Below are positions 54,110 through 63,235 of a stretch of DNA of 64,000 nucleotides, one piece after another. The DNA comes from Massilia sp. YIM B02769 (GTDB taxonomy: Bacteria > Pseudomonadota > Gammaproteobacteria > Burkholderiales > Burkholderiaceae_D), in assembly GCF_030411995.1 (NCBI RefSeq), contig NZ_JASNRC010000002.1, forward strand, positions 62,001 to 126,000. Direction: 5' to 3'. Every line of letters begins with the position of its first letter. The stretch's first letter is position 1. The position numbers and the translations under genes are program-made. A model generated the notes under the pieces. That model was given only the letters and a program-made list of their open reading frames with translations, did not search any database and was not told the origin of the DNA.

Positions 54110-54523
54110 TCACCTCAGGAAGGGGTTGCCGATCTCGCAAGTGTCGCCGTTGCAGCGTGGCGGCAGGCGATAGCCGAGGCGGCGCGAAATGGCATAGCGG
54201 TGGCGTGCAAACCAGCGATAGCAGCGCGCCAGCAGCGGACGCAGGAAAGGAATGCGCAGCGGCCAGACCAGCCAGCCGCGTCCCACCAGGGTGTAGGCGA
54301 CCAGCATGCAGTCGATGCCGACCAGGACCGCGCCTTCACGCGTGCGGCCGTGCAGTTCGCGGTTCAGGGCCGCCATGTCCACGCCGAGGAATGACGGGTC
54401 GAAGCCGTGCTGGGTGATGTCGACGAAGTCCAGGCGCCCTTTCGTATTCCACTTCTTCAGGCGCCGCATCGCGCTCACGCAGAACGGGCAGCGGCCGTCG
54501 TAGTACAACGTGAGTGCGCTCAT
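54110..54523 (-). CDS. DCC-family thiol-disulfide oxidoreductase-like protein
   Basis: A 137-residue protein. LYYDGRCPFCVSAMRRLKK has the DCC signature D-x-x-CPxC of YuxK-type proteins, a glutaredoxin-like fold. VDITQHGFDPSFLGVDMAALNRELH and the region VGIDCMLVAYTLVGRGWLVW follow as in the family. Late cysteines (CNGDTCEIG) are extra. GGAG before ATG 54523 fixes the start, which overlaps the GbsR stop by four bases (ATGA). Confidence 0.88.
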   Translation of the reverse strand: MSALTLYYDGRCPFCVSAMRRLKKWNTKGRLDFVDITQHGFDPSFLGVDMAALNRELHGRTREGAVLVGIDCMLVAYTLVGRGWLVWPLRIPFLRPLLARCYRWFARHRYAISRRLGYRLPPRCNGDTCEIGNPFLR

Positions 54524-55062
54524 GCCGGCTCCTTGTCGTTCGGTCCCAAAAAGCGCGCCACCTTGCCGCCCATTGTCAGGAAGCGCTGCAGGGTCTGCGG
54601 CGACAGGTGCTGGTAATCCTGGAAGGTGGTGCTCAGCATTTCGAGGAAGTCGAGCACGGTCTGCATGCGCGCGAGCGTGTCGGCGTCGAGCTGCTCGTCC
54701 TGCGTGCCTTCGATGGCGCATTCGCGCAGCACGCTCAGGGTCGGGTCGATCTCGCGCCGCTTGCGCTCTTCCAGGATCACGCGGAAGATTTCCCACACAT
54801 CCTGCAGGGCCACGAAATGGTCGCGCCGGTCGCCCAGCACGTGGGTGATGCGCACCAGCTTCCAGCTCTGCAGCTCCTTCAGGCTGTTGCTGACATTCGA
54901 ACGCGCCACGCCCAAGGTCTCGACGATGTCGTCGGCACTCAAGGGGCGCTCGGCCAGGTAGAGCAGCGCGTGGATCTGCGCCACGGTGCGGTTGACGCCC
55001 CAGCGGGTACCCATCTCGCCCCAGTGCAGTACGAACTTCTGTGCGGTCGGGCTCAGCTCCAT
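54520..55062 (-). CDS. GbsR/MarR-family transcriptional regulator
   Basis: A 180-residue regulator. LSPTAQKFVLHWGEMGTRWGVNRTVAQIHALLYL opens the GbsR family; the winged helix LSADDIVETLGVARSNVSNSLKELQSWKLV follows, and a C-terminal helical dimerisation part completes it. It heads an operon with the DCC, four-helix and epimerase genes. Its promoter contains TTCTGT half-sites, so autoregulation is likely. The inducer is unknown. Confidence 0.9.
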   Translation of the reverse strand: MELSPTAQKFVLHWGEMGTRWGVNRTVAQIHALLYLAERPLSADDIVETLGVARSNVSNSLKELQSWKLVRITHVLGDRRDHFVALQDVWEIFRVILEERKRREIDPTLSVLRECAIEGTQDEQLDADTLARMQTVLDFLEMLSTTFQDYQHLSPQTLQRFLTMGGKVARFLGPNDKEPA

Positions 55063-55076
55063 GATTTTTCTCTCTT

Positions 55077-55121
55077 TTCTGTTATGACAGAAATTAAAGA
55101 ACAAACAGAAGATAAAGTCAA
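55077..55121 (-). promoter_or_regulatory. GbsR operon promoter with operator half-sites
   Basis: On the minus strand TTGACT (forward 55116-55121) and TTTAAT (forward 55093-55098) are 17 bp apart. TTCTGT-N4-ACAGAA (55077-55092) covers the start point and a third half-site, TTCTGT on the minus strand (55105-55110), lies between the -35 and -10. Confidence 0.7.
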
Positions 55122-55267
55122 CGCATTTTGGCAAGCGGACGGGCCGCCGCCTTCCCAGGACTGGGCTGCACGCGTGCGCCACCCGTGGTCGAACTGGTAT
55201 CATTCGCGTTTTCCGGACCCCGATGCTATCTGACAGCGTCCCGTCCCTCACCTACAGAACACCAAGA

Positions 55268-55858
55268 ATGAATACACCGACCCAACTGCCAGGCTTCTGG
55301 AGCCGGCTGTCGCTTGCCTTCGGCGCCTTTTTCAAGACCGCCGGCGATGCCGAATTTGCCGCGCGCGTGCGCGATGACCAGGTTGGTCCTGTGGCCGCCG
55401 CGCCCGTTCCGCCTCCAGCCCCTGCTCCAGCCCCTGCTCCAGCCCCCGTCGCGCCGGCCCCAACGCCGCTGCGCGTGAACACGCCCGAATCGGCCCTGCA
55501 GCTCCTGACCCTGCTGCAGCGCGAAGCGCGCCTGATCGACTTCGCCAACGAAAACCTGGCCAGCTATGCCGACGCCGACATCGGCGCCGCCGCGCGCGTG
55601 GTGCACGAAGGCTGTGCCCGCGTCCTGAAGGAACACTTCACCATCGCCCCGGTCCGCAGCGAAGCCGAAGGCAGCCGCGTGACGCTGGAAGAAGGTTTCG
55701 ATGCCGCCAGCGTGCGCCTGACCGGCAACGTGGTCGGCAAGGCCCCGTTCAAGGGCACGCTGAGCCACCGCGGCTGGCGCGCAACCGACGTACGCCTGCC
55801 GCAGCTGGCCAAGGAACACGACGCCAGCGTCATCGCTCCGGCCGAGGTGGAACTGTGA
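55268..55858 (+). CDS. DUF2760 protein, partner of Hsp70-like pair
   Basis: A 196-residue cytosolic protein. After a short N-terminal helix comes a Pro/Ala-rich linker (residues about 45-66, encoded by a repeated CCTGCTCCAGCC unit), then the DUF2760 domain from about 75 (ESALQLLTLLQREARLIDFANENLASYADADIGAAARVVH). It ends in VIAPAEVEL. The Hsp70-like gene overlaps its stop by four bases (GTGA), so the three genes are one operon. It may be a substrate adaptor or co-chaperone; that is inference. Confidence 0.88.
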   Translation: MNTPTQLPGFWSRLSLAFGAFFKTAGDAEFAARVRDDQVGPVAAAPVPPPAPAPAPAPAPVAPAPTPLRVNTPESALQLLTLLQREARLIDFANENLASYADADIGAAARVVHEGCARVLKEHFTIAPVRSEAEGSRVTLEEGFDAASVRLTGNVVGKAPFKGTLSHRGWRATDVRLPQLAKEHDASVIAPAEVEL

Positions 55859-57702
55859 GCGCGCGTTACGCCATCGGTATCGACCTGGGCACGACGCACA
55901 GCGCCCTCTCCTACGTCGACCTCGAAACGAGCGACGGCGAGAAGACCGCGCACGGCGTGCTGCCGGTGCCGCAGCTGAGCGCACCGGGCACCGTCGAAGC
56001 GCTGCCGCTGCTGCCGTCCTTCCTCTATCTGCCGCACCCGGACGAACTGGCGCCCGGCGAACTGGCCCTGCCATGGTCGACCGAAGGCGAGACCGCCGTT
56101 GCTGGCGACATGGCGCGCAGCCGTGGCGCCACCACGCCGATCCGCCTGGTGTCGTCTGCCAAGAGCTGGCTCTCGCACCCGAGCGTGGACCGCCGCGCCG
56201 CCATCCTGCCATCGGACGCGCCGGAAGAAGTCACGCGCGTCTCGCCGCTGGAAGCCTCCACCCGTTACCTGCAGCACCTGCGCCGCGCCTGGGACCACGC
56301 GCATCCGGAAGCGCCGTTCGACCAGCAGCAAGTCACGGTCACCATTCCCGCGTCCTTCGACCCGGGCGCGCGCGAACTGACGGCCGAAGCGGCGCGCAAC
56401 GCCGGCTATGCATCCGCCACCCTGCTCGAGGAACCGCAAGCGGCCCTGTACAGCTGGATCCAGGGCAGCAACGGCGCCTGGCGCAAGCAGGTGAAAGCCG
56501 GCGACATCGTGCTGGTCGTGGACGTGGGCGGCGGCACCAGCGACTTCTCGCTGATCGCCATCCTCGAACGCGACGGCAAGCTGGAACCGCACCGCGTGGC
56601 CGTGGGCGACCACATCCTGCTCGGCGGCGACAACATGGACCTGGCGCTGGCGCACCTGGTGGCACGCAAACTCGCCGCCAACGGCACGCAACTGGATGCC
56701 TGGCAGATGCGCGCCCTCACCTACGGCTGCCGTGGCGCGAAAGAGCACCTGCTGGCCGACCCGAACGCCACCACCTGGCCGATCGTGGTGCCGAGCCGCG
56801 GCTCGAAACTCATCGGCGGCTCGATCCGCACCGAACTCACGCGCGAGGAAGTCACCGCCTTCATCACCGACGGTTTCTTCCCGCGCGTGGAAGCGAGCGC
56901 ACGCCCGGCCACCCGCGCCCGTGCCGGCCTGACGCAACTCGGCCTGCCGTATGCGCAGGATGCGGCGATCACCAAGCATTTGAGCGCCTTCCTGGCGCGC
57001 CAGGCCGGCGCCACAGCCGAACTCGAAGGTTTCGCAGGCCGCGTCAGCGCCGAACATACCTTCCTGCATCCGAGCGCGGTGCTGTTCAACGGCGGCGTGT
57101 TCAAATCCAGCATCCTGGCGCAGCGCGTGATGGACACCATCAACGACTGGCTCTACATGGAAGGCGCGGAACCAGCGCGCATGCTCGAAGGCGCCGACCT
57201 CGACCTGGCCGTGGCACGCGGAGCTGCCTACTACAGCTACGCCCGTCGCGGCGGCGGCGTGCGCATCCGCGGCGGCACGGCGCGTTCCTACTACGTGGGC
57301 GTGGAGTCCTCGATGCCGGCGATTCCCGGCATGGAGCCGCCGATCCAGGCCCTGTGCGTGGCGCCCTTCGGCATGGAAGAAGGCAGCGAACTCGAACTGC
57401 CGGGCCAGGAATTCGGCCTGGTGGTCGGTGAGCCGGTGCACTTCCGCTTCTTCGGCTCGACCACGCGCCGCCAGGATCAGATTGGCGACATCCTCGACTT
57501 CTGGGGTCCGGACGAACTGCAGGAGATGAACGAGATCCAGGCGACCCTGCCGGCCGAGGGCCGCACGCCGGGCGACGTGGTGCAGGTCAAGTTGCACGCA
57601 CTGGCCACCGAGGCGGGCACGCTGGAACTGGCGGCGCTGTCGCCGGAAGGCCAGCGCTGGAAGGTCGAGTTCGACGTTCGCAACGCCTCCGACGCCCAGT
57701 GA
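55855..57702 (+). CDS. Divergent Hsp70-family protein 1
   Basis: A 615-residue actin-fold ATPase. Phosphate 1 loop is IGIDLGTTHSALSYV, phosphate 2 is LVVDVGGGTSDFSLI, and the adenosine loop is FNGGVFKSSIL. A beta-rich region (about 430-610) corresponds to the substrate-binding domain; there is no lid with the usual length and no EEVD tail. GTG 55855 overlaps the DUF2760 stop. No DnaJ or GrpE gene is nearby. It may act only with its larger sister and DUF2760. Confidence 0.9.
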   Translation: MSARYAIGIDLGTTHSALSYVDLETSDGEKTAHGVLPVPQLSAPGTVEALPLLPSFLYLPHPDELAPGELALPWSTEGETAVAGDMARSRGATTPIRLVSSAKSWLSHPSVDRRAAILPSDAPEEVTRVSPLEASTRYLQHLRRAWDHAHPEAPFDQQQVTVTIPASFDPGARELTAEAARNAGYASATLLEEPQAALYSWIQGSNGAWRKQVKAGDIVLVVDVGGGTSDFSLIAILERDGKLEPHRVAVGDHILLGGDNMDLALAHLVARKLAANGTQLDAWQMRALTYGCRGAKEHLLADPNATTWPIVVPSRGSKLIGGSIRTELTREEVTAFITDGFFPRVEASARPATRARAGLTQLGLPYAQDAAITKHLSAFLARQAGATAELEGFAGRVSAEHTFLHPSAVLFNGGVFKSSILAQRVMDTINDWLYMEGAEPARMLEGADLDLAVARGAAYYSYARRGGGVRIRGGTARSYYVGVESSMPAIPGMEPPIQALCVAPFGMEEGSELELPGQEFGLVVGEPVHFRFFGSTTRRQDQIGDILDFWGPDELQEMNEIQATLPAEGRTPGDVVQVKLHALATEAGTLELAALSPEGQRWKVEFDVRNASDAQ

Positions 57703-60539
57703 AACCCTGGCTGGTCAGCATCGACCTCGGCACCACGAATACGGTGCTGGCTTACGCGGCGCCCGGCGCTGCCGAGGTTGAACTGTTCTCCATCGACCAA
57801 CTGGTGGCGCCCGGCGAAGTGGCCGGCGCGCCGCTGCTGCCGTCGAATCGCTACCACCCGGCCGATGGCGAACTCGCCGCCGGCGAACTGCCGCTGCCCT
57901 GGCTGCAGGATGATGTGGCCGGCGTGGCGCAGGTCGCCGTCGGACGCCTGGCGCGCAATCTTGGCGCCGCGACGCCGGGCCGGCTGGTGGCCAGCGCCAA
58001 GAGCTGGCTGTCGCATCCCGGCGTCGACCGCATGGCGCCGATCCTGCCCTGGGGCGCCGAGCCGGACGTGCCGAAGGTGTCGCCGGTGGCGGCCAGCGCC
58101 AGCTACCTGGCTCACCTGCGCGCCAACTGGAATACCCGTTTTCCCAATCATCCGCTCGAACGCCAGGAACTGGTGCTCACCGTGCCGGCTTCGTTCGACG
58201 AAGGCGCGCGCGCCCTCACCCTGGAAGCAGCCAGGCTGGCCGGCCTGCCGCAACTGCGCCTGCTGGAAGAACCGCAGGCGGCTCTCTACGACTGGCTGTA
58301 CCGCCACCGCGCCACGCTGACGCAAGACCTGTCGCAAACGCGCCTGGTGCTGGTCGCCGACGTTGGCGGCGGCACCACCGACTTCAGCCTGGTCAAAGTC
58401 GAACTGGTCGATGGCGAACCGACGCTCACCCGCATCGGCGTGGGCAACCATCTGATCCTGGGCGGCGACAACATGGACCTCGCCCTGGCCCATCTGGTGG
58501 AAGCGCGCATGGACGAGGCGGCCGGTGAGAACGCACCGCGCGAGCGTTTGTCGGCCGCACGCCTGGCCCAGCTGACCGAACGCTGCCGCGCCGCCAAGGA
58601 GCAGCTGCTGGCGCCCGATGCGCCGGATCTCGTCACCGTCACCCTGCTCGGTTCCGGCTCCCGTTTGATTGGCGGCAGCCGCAAGGCCGACCTGCGCCGC
58701 GACGACATCGAGCGCGTGGTGCTGGACGGCTTCTTTCCGCTCAACGCGGAACAGGAAGGCGCGCGCCGCGCCCGTGCCGGCATCGTCGAATTCGGCCTGC
58801 CGTATGCGAGCGATCCGGCCGTCACGCGCCACCTGGCCAGCTTCCTGCGCCAGCATGCAATGGCAGCGCGCGAAGCGCTCGGCCTGCCCGATGGTGACGA
58901 ATCGCTGCCGGTGCCGGACACCCTGCTGCTGAACGGCGGCGTGTTCCGTGGCGCGGCGCTGGCCGAGCGCCTGTCTACCGTGTTGGCGCAATGGCGCGGC
59001 GCACCGCTCACGGTGCTGCACAACGAGAACCCGGACGTGGCCGTGGCGCGCGGCGGCGTCGCCTATTCGCTGGCGCGCCAGGGCCAGGCGCCTTCCATCG
59101 AAAGCGGTGCGGCGCGCAGCTACTACCTGCTGCTGGAGGGCGAAAAGGCCAGCGGCGGCGCCTTGCGCGCGGTCTGCCTGCTGCCGCGCGGGACGCCGGC
59201 CGCCACCGAAGTGCGGCTGCATGAACGCACCTTCGCACTGCGCCTGGGGCGGCCGGTACGCTTCCACCTGGTGTCGACGATTGCCGATGCCGGCGCGGCG
59301 CCCCAGCCGGGCGAACTGGTCGATCTGCCGCCGCTCGACGTGGTGCGCCTGCCGCCGATCGCCACCGTACTGCGCGCCGCGCCCGGCGCCGCCGCCCTGA
59401 GCGACATTCCGGTGCAGCTGGCAGCCACGCTGAGCGAAGTCGGTTCGCTGGAAGTGCATTGCGTGGCCGACGATGGCCAGCGCTGGCAGCTGGCTTTCCA
59501 GCTGCGCGAAGCCGAAGGCGGCGAGCTACTGGAAACCCCGGAACAGGAAACACTGCCGGCGCAACTCGGCGCCGCCATCGACAGGATCGACCGCATCTTC
59601 GGCACCCGTTCGAAACAGGTCGACCCGAAAGAAGTGCGCCAACTGCGCGCCAGCCTCGAACACCTGCTGGGCCGGCGCGAGGGCTGGACCACGCCGCTGC
59701 TGCGTCGTCTGTTCGACGCCTTGATGGAACGCGCCAAGGGCCGCCGCCGGTCGAGCGAACACGAACGCGCCTGGCTGAACCTAGCCGGCTATGCGCTGCG
59801 TCCCGGCTTCGGCCACCCGCTCGACGGCTGGCGCATCGAGCAATTGTGGGCGATGTTCGAGACTGGCGTGCAGTACCACAAGGACAGCCAGGTGCGCGCC
59901 GAATGGTGGACGCTGTGGCGCCGTGTTGCCGGCGGCCTCGACACCGAAGCGCAACTGCGCCTGCTCGACGATTTCGCCTTCAATCTGCAGGCCGATGCGT
60001 CGGAGCGTGGCAAGCGTCCCATCACCCTGGTCGACGGCAGCGACGACGACATGCTGCGCCTGGGCGCCTCGCTGGAGCGGATACCGTCGGCCTACAAGGC
60101 GGAGATCGGCAACTGGATGATGGAGCAGATCGCCGCGATTCCATCAAGCGGCGCGAAGCTGGATGCGAAGACGGCGGCGACCTATACGCGCTACCTGTGG
60201 GCGCTGGGGCGCGTTGGGGCACGCCAGTCCTTCCATGGCAGCGCGCATGAAGTGGCGCCGGTGGAAGCAGCCGAGGAATGGCTGGGCAGGCTCCTGAAGC
60301 TGGACTGGAAGAAGGTCGAGCCGGCGGGGTTTGCGGCCACCCACATCGCGCGCATGACGGGCGACCGCTCGCGCGACGTGTCGGAGCCGGTGCGGGGCGA
60401 GGTGCTGCGGCGGCTGGCGTCGATCGGGGCGCCGCCAGCGTGGTCGGCGATGGTGCGCGAGGTGGTGGAGCTGGATCAGGCCAGCGAGACGCGGATGCTG
60501 GGCGAGGCCTTGCCGCCTGGGCTCAAGCTGCTGCGCTGA
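57699..60539 (+). CDS. Divergent Hsp70-family protein 2 with DUF3731 extension
   Basis: A 946-residue sister of the preceding protein. The ATPase loops are VSIDLGTTNTVLAYA, LVADVGGGTTDFSLV and LNGGVFRGAAL. A beta-rich region lies at about 470-610. From about 620 onward is a long helical extension (DRIDRIFGTRSKQVDPKEVRQLRASLEHLL and further), consistent with DUF3731, which replaces the lid. GTG 57699 overlaps the previous stop by four bases. It ends the operon. Confidence 0.9.
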   Translation: MKPWLVSIDLGTTNTVLAYAAPGAAEVELFSIDQLVAPGEVAGAPLLPSNRYHPADGELAAGELPLPWLQDDVAGVAQVAVGRLARNLGAATPGRLVASAKSWLSHPGVDRMAPILPWGAEPDVPKVSPVAASASYLAHLRANWNTRFPNHPLERQELVLTVPASFDEGARALTLEAARLAGLPQLRLLEEPQAALYDWLYRHRATLTQDLSQTRLVLVADVGGGTTDFSLVKVELVDGEPTLTRIGVGNHLILGGDNMDLALAHLVEARMDEAAGENAPRERLSAARLAQLTERCRAAKEQLLAPDAPDLVTVTLLGSGSRLIGGSRKADLRRDDIERVVLDGFFPLNAEQEGARRARAGIVEFGLPYASDPAVTRHLASFLRQHAMAAREALGLPDGDESLPVPDTLLLNGGVFRGAALAERLSTVLAQWRGAPLTVLHNENPDVAVARGGVAYSLARQGQAPSIESGAARSYYLLLEGEKASGGALRAVCLLPRGTPAATEVRLHERTFALRLGRPVRFHLVSTIADAGAAPQPGELVDLPPLDVVRLPPIATVLRAAPGAAALSDIPVQLAATLSEVGSLEVHCVADDGQRWQLAFQLREAEGGELLETPEQETLPAQLGAAIDRIDRIFGTRSKQVDPKEVRQLRASLEHLLGRREGWTTPLLRRLFDALMERAKGRRRSSEHERAWLNLAGYALRPGFGHPLDGWRIEQLWAMFETGVQYHKDSQVRAEWWTLWRRVAGGLDTEAQLRLLDDFAFNLQADASERGKRPITLVDGSDDDMLRLGASLERIPSAYKAEIGNWMMEQIAAIPSSGAKLDAKTAATYTRYLWALGRVGARQSFHGSAHEVAPVEAAEEWLGRLLKLDWKKVEPAGFAATHIARMTGDRSRDVSEPVRGEVLRRLASIGAPPAWSAMVREVVELDQASETRMLGEALPPGLKLLR

Positions 60540-60929
60540 TTTGGTCGGACTGCGCCGCTATTTAAATGAACGTTGACCGCGTGGGCACGGGGCGCCCACC
60601 CTACGAGCGTATGAATAAATCGCCATGGCTGCGTTGCATCGTCTCGCCGTACGCTCGTACTGTCTTCGACTCTGCGCCTTGCCCTGACGATTTCTTCACA
60701 CGCTCTACGCATGCATGCGCCTGCGGCCGTTGATATCGTAGGGTGGGCGCTCCTGTGCCCACGCGTTCAACCAGCGTTTGCGAAGCCGTCACGCCCTATT
60801 TGGCGATAAACGTAGGGTGGACCGGGCCACGAAAGGCGGCTCGGCCGTCCACGCGTTCAACGGACGTTCGAATCACCTTACCAGTTTTTCGGGCGCTGGT
60901 TGAACGCGTGGACGGGAAACCCGCCCATC
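60540..60929. repeat. Dense nested repeat region without genes
   Basis: Four members of the GTAGGGTGG palindrome family lie at about 60579-60605, 60738-60766, 60811-60860 and 60904-60935, in mirrored orientations. Between the first two is a separate element with imperfect 17 bp terminal repeats, AGCGTATGAATAAATCG at 60606-60622 and CGATTTCTTCACACGCT at 60688-60704. Confidence 0.8.
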
Positions 60930-63068
60930 CTACTCCACCGTCACCGGTAAATCACGCCCCTCCATGGCGACCAGGCCCGCATAATCCGCGGCATACACCC
61001 GCAACACATACTCCCCCGGCGCCAGCCCGCCCACCTTCCAGCTCCCCGGCAACGCCTGCCCACCCTGCAGCGTATTGCTCACCGCATACGCAAAGCGCGT
61101 TGTCTTGCTGCCATACACCGTGATCCCGCTGCTGTCCGCATACATCAGCTTCACCGCCTCCTGGTCGCGCGGCAGGCGGTCGTAGACCTGCGTAACCAAG
61201 GGCTGCTCGAACCCGGTCACCGGCGTCCCGTCGGCTCGCAGCACCTGGTAGCCCAGCTTGTACAGGCCCAGCCTGCGCCGCGCCAGGTTGCCGTCCATCT
61301 GGTCGTAGGCATCGACCACGATGTTGACGTCGCCCAGCGCCCGCTCGATGCGCAAAGGCTCGCCCTTGCGCGCCGCCTTGATGCGCCGTCCGCCGCCGTC
61401 GTACAGGGCGATGCCGTTGATCGTCGGCGGAATCGTATCGCGCAACCCGACGAAAGGCAGCAGCAACGGATTCGACGGCGCCCCGGCCGGATAGTGCTCC
61501 ATGTGCACGTGCGCCATGGCGTTGATGGTGCCGAGCGCATCGCCCACCGCAAAGCGGGTGCCGCGCTGCACGCGCACGCGTTCCGGCTTGCCGCGCGCGT
61601 CCAGCAGCAGGTGGAAGCGGTCGTCGAGCGGCTTGCCATCCCTCTCGCGCCCCACGCGCATGTGGATGTACGACAGCGGCCCCACGCTCATGCCCTCGAC
61701 CAGGTTGCCGAAGGCCCAGTTCGGATACGGATCGCTGACCTTCGAGGGAACGATGGCCAGCACGCGCGAACCGACGTCGGCGCGGATGTCCAGGCCCGCA
61801 TGGAAGTGGTGGCGGCTCTCGCCGTCGTAGCTCCCGCGCACCTCGCCCATCACGCCGACCACTTCGTGCACCTCGTTTTGCGGACCGACTGGCCAGGGCA
61901 TCGGCGCCTCGCGCGCCACCGGCGCCGCCGGCAAGGGCTTGGGCACCGCTTCGCCCTGGCGCGGCGCGGCCAGCGAGAACACGCGCAGCGCCTGCGCATC
62001 GGCCACCACCAGGCTGCCGTCGCGGCGCACGGCAATGCCGCGCGGCCCGAACAGGCGCACCGTGCCGTCGCTGCCATAGCTGGTTTCCGGCGGACGGTCG
62101 GCGTCGAGCAGCGGGTGGTAGGTCCAGTCCGGGGCGATCTGGACGATGCGTCCGCCCGCGCCGCTGGACACGTACAGGTAGCCGTCTTTCGTCAGCGCCA
62201 GGCCGGCGGGCCGCGTCAGCACCGGTTTCGGCTCGCCCGGAATCGGCGCCGCAATCGTCGTCACCATGCCATCAAGGCCGATGCGGCGGATCGCGTTGTT
62301 GCCGGTATCGGCCACGAACAGGATGCCGCTCCTGTCGACCGCGATGCCGACCGGCGTGTCGAAGCCGGCCGTCGCCGCAGTGCCGTCGAGCGCGCCGGGC
62401 CGGCCATTCCCGGCCACCGTGGTCACCGTGCCGTCGGGCGCGATGCGGCGGATGCGGTCGTTATAGGTGTCGGCGACAAACACGTTGCCGTCGCGGTCGA
62501 CCGCCACGCCCACCGGGCCGTTGAAGCGCGCCGTGCGGCCGATGCCGTCCAGGTAGCCGGGCTGGCCATCGCCCGCGAGCGTGGTCACGCTGCCGTCGCG
62601 CGCGATCTTGCGGATCGCGTGGTTGCCGGTGTCGGCCACGTACAGATTGCCGGCGCGGTCCAGCGCCAGCGCGGACGGGGTGTTGAATGCGGCCGCTTCC
62701 CTGATGCCGTCGGCAAAGCCTTCGCGCCCGCCGGCATAGGTGCCGACCACGCCGTCGGCGCCGATGCGGCGGATGCGGTTGCTGTCGCCGCCATCGGCGA
62801 TGAAGACGTTGCCCTTCGCATCGACCGCCACGCCGAACGGATCGCTGAAGCGGCTGAGGGCCGTGCCGCCATCGACCACGCCATTCAGGCCATCGCCGGC
62901 CAGCGGCGTCACGCGCGCCGTCCACGATGGCTGGGTCGCCGCCTCGGGCAGCGGCAGCAAGGCGCGGCGCGGTGCGCTGGCGTCGCCGCTGTTCGTGAAG
63001 TACCAGGCCGCGCCGCCGCCAAGAAGGGCGACGCCAACCAACGCCGCGATGATCGTTATTCGTTTCAC
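60930..63068 (-). CDS. NHL beta-propeller fused to M23-like peptidase domain
   Basis: A 712-residue envelope protein. An N-terminal anchor (ITIIAALVGVALLGGGAAW) precedes NHL repeats at about 50-380, with recurring NVFIADGGDSNRIRRIG and LFVADTGNNAIRRIG units. At about 410-560 is a LytM/M23-like region holding HFHAGLDIRADVGSRVLA (HxxxD) and AHVHMEHY (HxH), the usual zinc ligands, with an insertion between. The last 150 residues form beta domains. GTG 63068 starts it; an earlier ATG frame ends at a stop. It may anchor or cut peptidoglycan; activity is not shown. Confidence 0.8.
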   Translation of the reverse strand: MKRITIIAALVGVALLGGGAAWYFTNSGDASAPRRALLPLPEAATQPSWTARVTPLAGDGLNGVVDGGTALSRFSDPFGVAVDAKGNVFIADGGDSNRIRRIGADGVVGTYAGGREGFADGIREAAAFNTPSALALDRAGNLYVADTGNHAIRKIARDGSVTTLAGDGQPGYLDGIGRTARFNGPVGVAVDRDGNVFVADTYNDRIRRIAPDGTVTTVAGNGRPGALDGTAATAGFDTPVGIAVDRSGILFVADTGNNAIRRIGLDGMVTTIAAPIPGEPKPVLTRPAGLALTKDGYLYVSSGAGGRIVQIAPDWTYHPLLDADRPPETSYGSDGTVRLFGPRGIAVRRDGSLVVADAQALRVFSLAAPRQGEAVPKPLPAAPVAREAPMPWPVGPQNEVHEVVGVMGEVRGSYDGESRHHFHAGLDIRADVGSRVLAIVPSKVSDPYPNWAFGNLVEGMSVGPLSYIHMRVGRERDGKPLDDRFHLLLDARGKPERVRVQRGTRFAVGDALGTINAMAHVHMEHYPAGAPSNPLLLPFVGLRDTIPPTINGIALYDGGGRRIKAARKGEPLRIERALGDVNIVVDAYDQMDGNLARRRLGLYKLGYQVLRADGTPVTGFEQPLVTQVYDRLPRDQEAVKLMYADSSGITVYGSKTTRFAYAVSNTLQGGQALPGSWKVGGLAPGEYVLRVYAADYAGLVAMEGRDLPVTVE

Positions 63069-63235
63069 TGCTTACCGTCTGCTCGTTGCTGAGCGCATGA
63101 GTCTACCCGATCGGCCGGGTCCGCATCGGCCCGTCCTTCTACGGTATGCCGCGCTCTGCCGGGAATCGCTACCATCAATTGCAGCCGCCGACACCATCGG
63201 GTCGCGGCGCCACTTCCACCCACCCAGGAGCACAC

